Of a stretch of DNA of 41,726 nucleotides, positions 8,340 through 15,615 are shown in pieces. Position 1 is the first letter of the stretch. Each line of letters opens with the position of its first letter. Both the position numbers and the translations under genes were made by a program. Below the pieces are notes generated by a model. It ran no database searches, was not told the origin of the DNA, and worked only from the letters and a program-made list of their open reading frames with translations. The stretch is from Bacteroidales bacterium. Its GTDB lineage: Bacteria > Bacteroidota > Bacteroidia > Bacteroidales > P3. The stretch lies in contig JAFWOP010000065.1 of NCBI GenBank assembly GCA_017545365.1, positions 1-41,726 of the forward strand, given 5' to 3'.

Positions 8340-8491
8340 AGAATGATTATTTTTCTGCAATAACGCATATCTGCTACCCTTTATTTTGATATAGGCAAAA
8401 AAAAATGTGGAGACCATCATTAAGCGCTGACCCTCACGTCCTATTGCCTTTTACAATTTTGGGAAATAATTTGCTATTTTGGGAACAATGC

Positions 8492-8522
8492 TTTGCCATA
8501 TCGCATTTTATTCGTTACTTTG
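8492..8522 (+). promoter_or_regulatory. Promoter for the ThiD-AraC fusion gene
   Basis: TTTG (8492-8495) is followed after 19 bases by TTACTTTG (8515-8522), which differs from TAnnTTTG only in its second base. Transcription would start about 8530, giving a leader of roughly 120 bases before the ATG at 8652. The leader has no TPP riboswitch pattern that I can recognise. Confidence 0.6.
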
Positions 8523-8651
8523 CAAACGCTAACAGGCAGTATTGTTCGCCACAACTAGCTACTCTGCAGTCACTTGAGCCTAACCTCACTGGTCCGCGGG
8601 AAGCAGCAAACGGCGGCTCGAAACTGCCCTACACAAAAAGCAGACACCACC

Positions 8652-9581
8652 ATGAAGACGACTCCGATACTGACCATCACAGGCTCCGACAGCACTGGCG
8701 GCGCCGGCATACAGGCCGACATCCGCACCATCACCAGTTTGGGTGGCAGGGCTATGTCGGTAGTCACCAGCATCACCTTGCAGAACTCGTTGGGTATTCA
8801 GGAGTTTTACGACATCCCCGCACCTGTCATCGAACGTCAGATTGACGCGGTGTGCGACGACGCCAACCCTCAGGTGGTGAAGATAGGGATGGTGCGCAAC
8901 GCCGCCTCGCTCTATGCCATCGTCCAATGCCTGCGCCGCCACAAACCCCGCTGGATACTATACTCCCCCGTAGTCTGCTCCATCCATGAGGAGCAACTGA
9001 TGGACGACGGGCTTATCCAACTGGTGCAAAAAGAATTGTTGCCGCTCTGCTCGCTGCTGGTGGTGCGCAAGCGCGACGCACGGCATTTTTCGGCCGCCCA
9101 AGTTATCGAGGCCGACGGCTCACATGGCCGCTGCAACGAGCTCTGCTCCTCTATAGCCTTGTACCTCAACCAGGGCGACAGCCTCGACGACGCCATACGC
9201 AAAGCCGCGCTGCTGGTGCCGCCACAGACTGTGGGTGACGACATCCAAGGGCGCATCGTCACCCTCTACCGCGACTTCCTTTCGATGCAGGAGAAGCTCT
9301 GCAGCCACAGCCACGACGTGAATTTCTATGCCGGACAGCTGGGCGTAAGCCCCCGCTACCTTTCGCAGGTGACCCGCCGCATAGCCGACACCACGCCCAA
9401 GGCCGTCATCGAGTCCACCCTGCTGTTCCGCATCAAGGAGATGCTCGACCAGTCGCCCGCCGTACCACTACAAGAGATTGCCGAGGAGCTGGACTTCTCC
9501 TCCCAGTCGCACCTCTCCAACCTCTTCAAGCGGCTCACCGGCCTCACCCTCACAGAATACCGCAAAAGGAAAAACACATAA
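8652..9581 (+). CDS. ThiD-like kinase domain fused to AraC-type DNA-binding domain
   Basis: The protein has 309 residues from ATG 8652; the frame is open 26 codons upstream, but the family match begins here. Residues 5-190 resemble hydroxymethylpyrimidine (phosphate) kinase ThiD: LTITGSDSTGGAGIQAD (7-23), VVTSITLQNSLG (37-48), QVVKIGMVRN (74-83) and a C-terminal helix. The kinase part is shortened (about 185 against some 260 residues). The usual GTGC anion-hole/catalytic region appears as GSHGRCNELCSS (156-167), so activity is doubtful. Residues 222-306 are two helix-turn-helix units of the AraC/XylS type (YAGQLGVSPRYLSQ; IAEELDFSSQSHLSNLFKRL). The likely reading is a transcription factor that senses a pyrimidine or B6-type ligand with a retired kinase fold. 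It lies 5 bases before the next gene. Confidence 0.85.
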   Translation: MKTTPILTITGSDSTGGAGIQADIRTITSLGGRAMSVVTSITLQNSLGIQEFYDIPAPVIERQIDAVCDDANPQVVKIGMVRNAASLYAIVQCLRRHKPRWILYSPVVCSIHEEQLMDDGLIQLVQKELLPLCSLLVVRKRDARHFSAAQVIEADGSHGRCNELCSSIALYLNQGDSLDDAIRKAALLVPPQTVGDDIQGRIVTLYRDFLSMQEKLCSHSHDVNFYAGQLGVSPRYLSQVTRRIADTTPKAVIESTLLFRIKEMLDQSPAVPLQEIAEELDFSSQSHLSNLFKRLTGLTLTEYRKRKNT

Positions 9582-9586
9582 ACTAT

Positions 9587-10456
9587 ATGAACGTAGAAGA
9601 ATACATCGTAGCCCGCGTCAATGCACTGATGCACACCCAAGACGCCAACATCATCAAACGCCTCGAAGGGGGCATGAGCAATTACACCTATGTGGTGGAA
9701 ACCCGTGGCAAGAGATACACCTACCGTGTCCCCGGCAAATATGCCGAGAAATTTGTCGACCGAGTTGAAGAATGGGACAACATACAGGAAGTGAACCGTC
9801 TGGGGCTGAACAACGCCACCTCATACGTCGAAATCATTTCGGGCGAAAAGCTGGCCGAGTACGTCGATGGCACCATCATGTCCGACACCGATGTGATTTC
9901 ATACAACGACCTCTCCGTAGCGGCCCTTAAGAAGATTCACAACAGCGACCTGCGGTTCAAAGACTACAACGCCTTCGGACGCTTGGACGACTACGAGCGT
10001 TACTGCCGCGAGACGGGTTTTACCCATCCCAAGTCGTATGTTGAACTGCGGAAAAAGTTGGATGCCATGCGCGAGGCGCACGCCGAGGTGAAGAAAGTGC
10101 CCTGCCATTGCGACTACCAACCTACTAACTTGGTTATCAGCGGCGACAAACTATATGTCCTCGACTGGGAGTTTGCCGGCATGAACGACCCCTTCTATGA
10201 CATTGCCTGCTATGGCAATGCAGGCTTTGACAAAGCCCTCTCACTGTTAGAAGCCTATGTGGGTCACAAACCCACCCGCGAAGAACTGCAAAGGCTCTAT
10301 TTTCATCGTGCGTTCCAATGCCTGCAATGGTACAACGTGGCCATTTTCAAAGACCGCGTAGGCCTGAGCCGCGACCTCAACATGGACTTCAACGAGGTGG
10401 CCACCTTCTTCTTCAACATGGCCAAGGACCTGGCAGACCAATACGACTCGCTATAG
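9587..10456 (+). CDS. LicA/choline-kinase-like phosphotransferase
   Basis: This 289-residue cytoplasmic protein belongs to the aminoglycoside-phosphotransferase/choline-kinase fold. Motifs include a glycine-rich N-lobe GGMSNYTYVVE (about 28-38), Arg-containing VPGKYAEKFVDR, the catalytic Brenner-type HCDYQPTNLVI (His-x-Asp-x4-Asn, about 178-188) and the Mg-binding LDWEFAGMNDPFYDIACYG (about 195-213). The 'MNDP.YD' continuation is like LicA choline kinases. The same superfamily also includes thiamine kinase (ThiK) and other small-alcohol kinases. Located 5 bases after a ThiD-like regulator, a vitamin substrate such as thiamine is a reasonable alternative to choline. No cytidylyltransferase (licC) is adjacent, which weakens a phosphocholine-decoration role. 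A strong terminator follows. Confidence 0.85.
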   Translation: MNVEEYIVARVNALMHTQDANIIKRLEGGMSNYTYVVETRGKRYTYRVPGKYAEKFVDRVEEWDNIQEVNRLGLNNATSYVEIISGEKLAEYVDGTIMSDTDVISYNDLSVAALKKIHNSDLRFKDYNAFGRLDDYERYCRETGFTHPKSYVELRKKLDAMREAHAEVKKVPCHCDYQPTNLVISGDKLYVLDWEFAGMNDPFYDIACYGNAGFDKALSLLEAYVGHKPTREELQRLYFHRAFQCLQWYNVAIFKDRVGLSRDLNMDFNEVATFFFNMAKDLADQYDSL

Positions 10457-10512
10457 CCATTGATTTGCACCTTCAAACGACAGGTAGTGCAGTAAATACC
10501 GTTGACTAAAAA

Positions 10513-10546
10513 AAGGCTGGCCCTGCAATTTGCATCGGCCAGCCTT
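10513..10546. terminator. Bidirectional intrinsic terminator
   Basis: A perfect 10-bp stem AAGGCTGGCC (10513-10522) / GGCCAGCCTT (10537-10546) has a short extra TGCA/TGCA pairing in the loop. It is preceded by an A tract and followed by CCCTTTTTT. It can end transcription of both the kinase (+) and the LiaF-like gene (-), which converge here. Confidence 0.9.
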
Positions 10547-10565
10547 CCCTTTTTTGGGGTATTTG

Positions 10566-11243
10566 TTATTTAATTTCTATTCCCGAAAACACACAGGAGC
10601 CTGAGATGTAAAGCGTATGGCTATTGTCGGAAAGGATGACCCGGCGCTTGTCGTCAACCCCGCCAAAGGTGGAGCCAGCAGTCACCTTGACCAGTAGGTC
10701 GGCAGGTGCAATGATGACGAGCCCTGCAAACTTGCAGTCCACGTTGAGCACCACGTCTTCCGAAATAACCGCATTGCGCAAGTCAAGATGCACCGAAGCA
10801 AACGAGGCATTGACATCGGCCCCTTCGAACACCTCTCCGCTGAAGCTCAGATTCTGCTCCCCAAAGGAGGCATTGACCATACGGATGTTTTTCCCATCGC
10901 GGTTAATCGTCTTAACCGTGGTGGCGGAGGATGATTTTATCTTGTTGCTGAAAATCATGCCAAGACCTAGTGCGATAACAAGCACGGCGAGCCCTATCTT
11001 CCAGAACATGTCCCAGTCGATGATATCCTGCTCGGCAAGCAGCAACAGTATGCCCACGCCCAATCCTATGGCCGGACCCGTCTTGTCGCTATGGCTCAGC
11101 AGTGCGCATAAGCAGGGCACAATGATGAACATCGTCCACCATCCGTCAAACAGCACGTTGATGTGAAGAACAATGCACACAATCCACGCGATGCCGAAAA
11201 GCACCAGCGCCGACCCCCAAATAACTTTGTTGTTACGATTCAT
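10566..11243 (-). CDS. LiaF-like membrane protein (cell-wall stress response type)
   Basis: The protein has 225 residues. The N-terminal half (1-100) has four hydrophobic segments: VIWGSALVLFGIAWIVCIVL, a second with GWWTMFIIVPCLCALL, AIGLGVGILLLLA, and IGLAVLVIALGLGMIF. The C-terminal half (115-225) is beta-rich with repeated short strands (FGEQNLSFSG, SFASVHLDLRNA, FAGLVIIAPADL, VFSGIEIK). That is the layout of LiaF/DUF2154 'cell wall-active antibiotics response' proteins, which have four helices followed by a beta-helix-like domain. In Firmicutes LiaF restrains the LiaRS two-component system; no kinase or regulator pair lies here, so only the architecture is transferable. Two tandem -7 boxes lie upstream on the minus strand. 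Confidence 0.85.
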   Translation of the reverse strand: MNRNNKVIWGSALVLFGIAWIVCIVLHINVLFDGWWTMFIIVPCLCALLSHSDKTGPAIGLGVGILLLLAEQDIIDWDMFWKIGLAVLVIALGLGMIFSNKIKSSSATTVKTINRDGKNIRMVNASFGEQNLSFSGEVFEGADVNASFASVHLDLRNAVISEDVVLNVDCKFAGLVIIAPADLLVKVTAGSTFGGVDDKRRVILSDNSHTLYISGSCVFSGIEIK

Positions 11244-11299
11244 ACTATTCTCTTTTTAATTAGTGTATTAGACAAGTAATATTATTCATTTCCCGACTG

Positions 11300-11379
11300 C
11301 AAAGCTACGAAATATTTCCGATATTACGCGATAAAAAAGGACTTGCAAAGATACAAATAATTTCCCACATGGCGACAAA
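11300..11379 (-). promoter_or_regulatory. Tandem minus-strand -7 boxes upstream of the LiaF-like gene
   Basis: On the minus strand TATCTTTG (11346-11353) is preceded by TTTG (11376-11379) with a 22-base spacer. A second -7 box, TAGCTTTG (11300-11307), lies closer to the gene with no clear TTTG partner. Either could start a transcript 55-100 bases before the ATG at 11243. Confidence 0.5.
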
Positions 11380-11521
11380 TCTTTTCGAAGAAATGCTGCT
11401 GTGCATTGCTTATCAAACAGCTTCACCTTGAAGACAAAGCCGAGTAGCCTTACGAACAGCACCCCTCCACATGCTTTATCTACAGCTTCGCGCACTTTCC
11501 CGCCCATTCTCATACCCTGAC

Positions 11522-11884
11522 TAGGGCAAACGCATCAAATATAACGATTCTTGGGGTTCTAGAAGGACGTTGCAATTAATCAAGCTCAGTGGTTTGATGT
11601 CGCAGTGAGCCTGAAAGGCACAGACAGATATAGCGTATGGCACCGCCATACGGGGACAACGACGGCAGCGACCAGTAGCCTGTAGGGCTGCAACAACGAA
11701 TTCTGGCACGGGCGTGATGTCGCAGCCCTACAGGCTGCATCTGTCGGGTACGATACTGGTTCCTAGGGCAACGCCCTAGGCTATATCTGTTCCAGCCCTT
11801 TGGGCTGGGGCCGGAGACGCATTGCCGCACATCGTATATGAACTTTCGGCATACCCGACAACTAATTTTGATGTGTTTGCCCTG
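11522..11884. mobile_element. MITE-like element with 10-bp target duplication
   Basis: The element is about 363 bp with terminal inverted repeats. The left end is AGGGCAAACGCATCAAA (11523-11539); the right end is TTTGATGTGTTTGCCCT (11867-11883), matching at 16 of 17 positions. It is flanked by a perfect direct repeat ATACCCTGAC (11512-11521 and 11885-11894), as expected for a 10-bp target site duplication. It has no transposase. The interior is a chain of GC-rich hairpin arms such as GCAGCCCTACAGGCTGC, CCTAGGGCAACGCCCTAGG and CAGCCCTTTGGGCTG. Short open frames inside are not credible genes. A DDE transposase elsewhere in the genome, perhaps IS4-like given the 10-bp duplication, would be needed to move it. 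Confidence 0.75.
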
Positions 11885-12106
11885 ATACCCTGACGGAAAT
11901 TCATCATGAATGAGACATACCTTTCAGTGCGGCAAGAGAAATACAAGCCTGATTTTACTTGTCAAACTTTCGTAACATATATAGCAATAGTGGAGCCTGA
12001 CATAAGCTGCTGAAGGAGGTGCGTTCACCGCGGACATCAGAGAGATGTCACGATTCAAAATATCGTAATAACAATCAGCGAGTTAGTAAAAAAGTTGCAA
12101 AAAAAC

Positions 12107-12137
12107 TTTGTCAGTTCGGAAAATAGTTGTAATTTTG
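12107..12137 (+). promoter_or_regulatory. Promoter of rplU-rpmA
   Basis: TTTG (12107-12110) is followed after exactly 19 bases by TAATTTTG (12130-12137), a full match to the Bacteroidetes consensus. The leader to the ATG at 12209 is about 65 bases and has a small GGCA/TGCC hairpin near 12152-12164. It could serve ribosomal-protein autoregulation but is too small to claim. Confidence 0.8.
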
Positions 12138-12208
12138 CAGTCCGTTTCGTAGGCAACAAATGCCACCGAAAATGCAGTAAATTATACAATTAAAATAGAT
12201 TTAACACA

Positions 12209-12517
12209 ATGTACGCAATCGTAGAAATCGCAGGAAAGCAATTCAAGGTCGCTCAAGATCAGAAGGTCTTCGTGAACCGTCTTCAGAACGAAGAGGGCAG
12301 CGAAGTCACTTTTGACACCGTGATGCTTAAAGACAATGACGGCAACATCCAAGTGGGACAGCCCTACATCAATGGAGCCAATGTGAAAGCCACCGTGCTT
12401 CGCCACCTCAAGGGTAACAAAGTTTTGGTCTTCAAGAAAATCCGTCGTAAGGGATACCAGAAGATGAATGGTCATCGCGACTATCTGACCCAGATTAAGA
12501 TCGATAGCATCAATTAA
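12209..12517 (+). CDS. rplU: Ribosomal protein bL21
   Basis: This 102-residue protein begins MYAIVEIAGKQFKVAQDQKV, the standard L21 start. It contains VGQPYINGANVKATVL and ends with the conserved KKIRRKGYQKMNGHRDYLTQ basic region that contacts 23S rRNA. The length is normal for the family. It is part of the large ribosomal subunit in the cytoplasm and is co-transcribed with rpmA 32 bases downstream, the near-universal order. A consensus promoter lies 72 bases before the start codon. Confidence 0.98.
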   Translation: MYAIVEIAGKQFKVAQDQKVFVNRLQNEEGSEVTFDTVMLKDNDGNIQVGQPYINGANVKATVLRHLKGNKVLVFKKIRRKGYQKMNGHRDYLTQIKIDSIN

Positions 12518-12549
12518 TTCAATGTATAACCGTTTAAAAATAGAATATT

Positions 12550-12813
12550 ATGGCTCACAAAAAAGGTGTTGGTAGTTCCAGTAACGGTCGTGAATCCGAA
12601 AGCAAACGCTTAGGCGTTAAAATTTTTGGCGGTCAACATTGTATCGCTGGTAACATCATCGTCCGTCAGCGTGGCACTGTCCACAACCCCGGTCAGAATG
12701 TCGGCATGGGCAAGGACCATACGCTGTACGCCCTCTGTGACGGCACCGTCAACTTCAAGAAAGGTCGCGAAGACCGTTCTTATGTGTCGGTTATTCCCGA
12801 GACTGCAGAATAG
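12550..12813 (+). CDS. rpmA: Ribosomal protein bL27
   Basis: This 87-residue protein begins [20 protein letters not shown], typical of L27, whose flexible N-terminus reaches toward the peptidyl-transferase centre. There is no extra N-terminal leader of the kind cleaved in Firmicutes. Also present are [13 protein letters not shown] and [15 protein letters not shown], both family hallmarks. It follows rplU and is closed by a strong terminator 25 bases after the stop. Confidence 0.98.
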   Translation: MAHKKGVGSSSNGRESESKRLGVKIFGGQHCIAGNIIVRQRGTVHNPGQNVGMGKDHTLYALCDGTVNFKKGREDRSYVSVIPETAE

Positions 12814-12837
12814 TTTTTTTGACAGACTACACTCTAT

Positions 12838-12865
12838 GCACATCCGTTTATGGATGTGCTTTTTT
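12838..12865 (+). terminator. Intrinsic terminator after rpmA
   Basis: A perfect 8-bp stem GCACATCC (12838-12845) / GGATGTGC (12852-12859) with a 6-base loop is followed by six T (12860-12865). It separates rplU-rpmA from the aromatic biosynthesis gene that follows. Confidence 0.92.
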
Positions 12866-12909
12866 ATTTGCCATACAATAGAATCGCGTTTCTTGCGTTA
12901 TTAGAGGAA

Positions 12910-13959
12910 ATGGTAGTTCGAAGACCCTATATTGTCGCAGGTCCTTGCAGCGTGGAGAGCCGCGAGCAGCTCAATGCTGTAGTGTCCGCCTTGTCATCGA
13001 TGCCCCAGGTGTCGATGATACGGTGTGGCGTGTGGAAGCCACGCACGCGGCCAGGAGGCTTTGAGGGGTTGGGGCAGAAGGCGTTGGAATGGATAAAGGA
13101 GCTGAAGGCTGCCAACCCGTCGCTTCGTTTCTGCTGCGAGGTAGGGCGTCCTGAACATGCTGCCTTGATACTCAAATATGGCCTGGACGCCGTGTGGATT
13201 GGAGCCCGCACCACTGCCAACCCCTTCATGGTGCAAGAGCTGACAGAGGCTCTGCGAGGGAGCAAGGTAGGCATTATGGTGAAGAATCCGCCCAGCCCCG
13301 ATGTGTCGCTTTGGGTGGGTGCTTTAGAGCGTTGCCGGCAGGTGGGGCTGACCGACATCATGGCTGTCCATCGGGGCTTCGACATCTACAAGAACGACGG
13401 CTACCGCAACAACCCCCTTTGGGAGATGCCCATCGAGCTGCGACGCCATACGCCCGAAACCCCCATACTCTGCGACCCCAGCCACATAGCCGGACGGAGA
13501 GAGCCCATAGCCCAGCTGGCTCAGACAGCCATGGACTTGGGCTTTGAGGGGCTGATGGTAGAGGTGCACCCCCATCCTCAGCAGGCACTCACCGATGCCG
13601 ACCAGCAAATCACGCCCGACCAGCTCGCCCATTTAGTGGACGGCCTGATACTGAGGCAGACCGACAGCTCAGTCGCTGATGAGGAGCTACGCCTGCTACG
13701 CGAACAAATCGACCATATCGACCAACAGGCCCTACAGCTGCTGGCTTCACGGTTCGAGGTGGCGAAACAAATTGCGCAAGTCAAGTCACAGGGCAACCTG
13801 GCCGTGTACCAACCCAAACGATGGGAGTCGCTCCTGCGCAGACGAATCCAGATGGCACAGGAGCTAGGCATGAGTTCTGACTTCACCAAGGTACTCTTCG
13901 AGAAAATCCACGCCGAGAGCGTCAGAATTCAGGAACGCGAACTGCACACCGAAGACTGA
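12910..13959 (+). CDS. aroG: DAHP synthase-chorismate mutase fusion
   Basis: This is a 349-residue bifunctional enzyme. I start it at ATG 12910, after AGAGGAA; the frame is open upstream to 12850, but that part overlaps the rpmA terminator. Residues about 5-245 are 3-deoxy-7-phosphoheptulonate synthase of the short (type I-beta, KDO8PS-like) kind: VAGPCSVES, VWKPRTRPGGFEG, WIGARTTANPF, GIMVKNPPSPDV, HRGFDIY and CDPSHIAGRR. Residues about 257-345 are an AroQ-type chorismate mutase: RLLREQIDHIDQQALQLLA, then SRFEVAKQIAQVK. This fusion is known in Bacteroidetes, and the mutase part can act in feedback control by prephenate. It heads an operon with the lipoprotein/radical SAM pair (33 bases), while aroK lies convergent at 15599. 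Confidence 0.93.
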   Translation: MVVRRPYIVAGPCSVESREQLNAVVSALSSMPQVSMIRCGVWKPRTRPGGFEGLGQKALEWIKELKAANPSLRFCCEVGRPEHAALILKYGLDAVWIGARTTANPFMVQELTEALRGSKVGIMVKNPPSPDVSLWVGALERCRQVGLTDIMAVHRGFDIYKNDGYRNNPLWEMPIELRRHTPETPILCDPSHIAGRREPIAQLAQTAMDLGFEGLMVEVHPHPQQALTDADQQITPDQLAHLVDGLILRQTDSSVADEELRLLREQIDHIDQQALQLLASRFEVAKQIAQVKSQGNLAVYQPKRWESLLRRRIQMAQELGMSSDFTKVLFEKIHAESVRIQERELHTED

Positions 13960-13991
13960 AAAAGACAGAAGAAACTAATATATTAGACAAT

Positions 13992-14549
13992 ATGAAAATA
14001 CGTTTTCTCAAACTGAAAGACTGGCTGCTCATGACCGCCATGAGCCTCTTCGGCCTCACCGCCTGCCACACCGCCAAAGAGGCAGCCCAAAATCCACCCG
14101 TCAAGGAGAGCGACACGCCCACGGAGGCCCCCTCCCCGCGCAACGAGATGGCCCTCATGTACGGCGTCCCCACCATGGACTTTGTCATCAAGGGCCGCGT
14201 CATCAACGAGCAGGGCAAACCGGTGAAGGGTATGCAGGTGATACTGGTCAATCAGACCATCGACATCGCCCCTGACCACATGGACGAAGATAACCCCTAC
14301 GTGCAGGAATACCTTCAGCAGTCGTCCGACACCACCGACGCACAAGGCACCTTCGAATGCCATACCCGCGGTGTGCCTGTTGAGAGCCAACGCGTGATTA
14401 TCAGGGACATAGACGGCTCGAAAAATGGGGCTTACGAAGACCAAATGATTGATGTCAGCTTCACCTCAGAAGACCAAAGCGGAGAGCGTAGAGGCTGGTA
14501 TCTGGGTACCCGCACCAAGGACGTAGACATCACGGTAAGTAAGAAATAA
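13992..14549 (+). CDS. Radical SAM-associated putative lipoprotein
   Basis: This 185-residue protein has a signal peptide and lipobox LTAC (Cys25). A Pro/Glu-rich linker (26-50) precedes MYGVPTMDFVIKGRVINEQG (about 56-75), then a beta-sandwich-like domain with KPVKGMQVILVNQ resembling a carboxypeptidase-regulatory or Ig-like fold. The Met-Tyr-Gly-x-Pro...Lys-Gly-x-Val motif, and a radical SAM gene directly after it, match the Bacteroidetes 'radical SAM-associated putative lipoprotein' family as I recall it from NCBIfam/TIGRFAMs. Its function is unknown; it is presumed to be the modified substrate or partner of the enzyme. It sits 10 bases before the radical SAM gene. I infer export and lipidation from the leader only. 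Confidence 0.85.
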   Translation: MKIRFLKLKDWLLMTAMSLFGLTACHTAKEAAQNPPVKESDTPTEAPSPRNEMALMYGVPTMDFVIKGRVINEQGKPVKGMQVILVNQTIDIAPDHMDEDNPYVQEYLQQSSDTTDAQGTFECHTRGVPVESQRVIIRDIDGSKNGAYEDQMIDVSFTSEDQSGERRGWYLGTRTKDVDITVSKK

Positions 14550-14559
14550 GAGCTAAGAA

Positions 14560-15615
14560 GTGAACCTGAAGCAGGAACTATGGCGGCAGTACCGCCATAA
14601 CCAAGCGCAGCTGCACCCGTTGCGCACGCTCTTTTGGGAGTGTACGCTGCGGTGTAATATGCATTGCAGACATTGTGGCAGCGACTGCAAGGTGAGCACC
14701 ACCACACCCGATATGCCGGCGAAGGATTTCTTCAAGGCCATCGACGACATCACACCGCACGTGGATCCGCACAAAGTGTTCGTCATCTTCACCGGCGGCG
14801 AAGCACTTCTGCGTCCCGACATCGAGGCCTGCGGACTGGAGCTATACCGCAGAGGCTACCCCTGGGGGATGGTGAGCAACGGCTTTCTTCTTGACGAAAA
14901 AAGGCTGGACCGCCTACTGGCAAGCGGCATGCACTCCATCACCATCAGCCTCGACGGGCTGGAGGCAGAACACGACTGGATGCGCCAAACCCAAGGCGGA
15001 TTTGCACGCGCCAGCCGTGCCATACAGCTGCTTGGGAAGACACCTGACATCCTGTGGGACGTGGTCACCTGTGTCAATCCTCGCAACTATCATCAGCTTG
15101 AGGCCATCAAAGACTATCTGCTGTCGTTGGGTTGCCGTCGTTGGCGGCTCTTTGCCATTTTCCCTATGGGACGCGCCGCCCACGACCCGGAGCTGCAACT
15201 GTCCGACGAGCAGTTCACCGGAGTGCTCGACTTCGTTAAGCACACCCGCGAGGAGGGCAGGATAATCTGCAGCTATGCCTGCGAAGGCTACTTGGGCAGC
15301 TACGAACGGCAGGTACGAGACAGCTACTACTATTGCCGAGCGGGCATCGAGGTGGCATCAGTGCTGTGCGACGGCAGCATCTCGGGCTGCACCAGCATCC
15401 GCAGCAACCTCCATCAAGGCAATATATACAGAGACAACCTGTGGGAGGTGTGGGAGAATCGGTTTCAGCCGTACCGCGACCGCAGCTGGATGCATAAGGG
15501 ACAATGCAAAGAATGCAAGGTGTGGCGCTATTGCGAAGGCAATGGGATGCACCTGTACGACGACAACGGCGACCTGCTTTCGTGCAGCCTACACCGAATT
15601 ACTGGGCAGAAGTGA
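14560..15615 (+). CDS. Radical SAM/SPASM enzyme of the lipoprotein-associated system
   Basis: The protein has 351 residues and a GTG start 10 bases after the lipoprotein gene. The radical SAM cluster motif CNMHCRHC (Cys32, 36, 39) follows WECTLR. IFTGGEALLRPD is the GGE motif, SISLDG lies in the barrel, and the C-terminal part has Cys residues in CDGSISGC and CKECKVWRYCEGNG, typical of a SPASM/Twitch auxiliary Fe-S domain. Such enzymes usually modify peptides. The adjacent lipoprotein is the obvious candidate partner, although modification would have to occur in the cytoplasm before export. The last 17 bases overlap the 3' end of aroK on the other strand, so no terminator separates the two. 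Confidence 0.93.
   Translation: MNLKQELWRQYRHNQAQLHPLRTLFWECTLRCNMHCRHCGSDCKVSTTTPDMPAKDFFKAIDDITPHVDPHKVFVIFTGGEALLRPDIEACGLELYRRGYPWGMVSNGFLLDEKRLDRLLASGMHSITISLDGLEAEHDWMRQTQGGFARASRAIQLLGKTPDILWDVVTCVNPRNYHQLEAIKDYLLSLGCRRWRLFAIFPMGRAAHDPELQLSDEQFTGVLDFVKHTREEGRIICSYACEGYLGSYERQVRDSYYYCRAGIEVASVLCDGSISGCTSIRSNLHQGNIYRDNLWEVWENRFQPYRDRSWMHKGQCKECKVWRYCEGNGMHLYDDNGDLLSCSLHRITGQK

Larger units (their letters stand above)
11286..11961 (-). pseudogene. Possible small ORF split by the MITE-like element
   Basis: Minus-strand codons from 11513 down to the TGA at 11286-11288 encode 75 residues starting MRMGGKVREAVDKACGG. If the 11522-11884 element and one copy of its 10-bp target duplication are removed, this frame joins without shift to codons at 11961-11895 (including MMNFRQG). 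The result is an open frame of about 100 codons preceded by TGA at 11962-11964. The frame continuity is exact. No family is recognised, and the 3' part also holds promoter boxes of the next gene, so it may be non-coding. An ORF of this size can occur by chance. Confidence 0.25.

Noticed and set aside
7419..8363. 314-codon plus-strand frame opposite the CobW gene
   Set aside because: Its Met/Val-rich start is only the complement of the His/Asp codon run; CobW on the other strand has all motifs.
8530..8651. TPP riboswitch before the ThiD-AraC gene
   Set aside because: I find no CUGAGA and ACCUGA-type core elements in the leader.
11576..11830. 84- and 62-codon minus-strand frames inside the MITE-like element
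   Set aside because: They are translations of GC-rich hairpin repeats, a frequent source of false genes in Bacteroidales.
12850..12909. Upstream extension of the aroG-aroQ gene
   Set aside because: The extra 20 codons begin inside the rpmA terminator stem and have no family similarity; ATG 12910 follows an AGAGGAA purine run.
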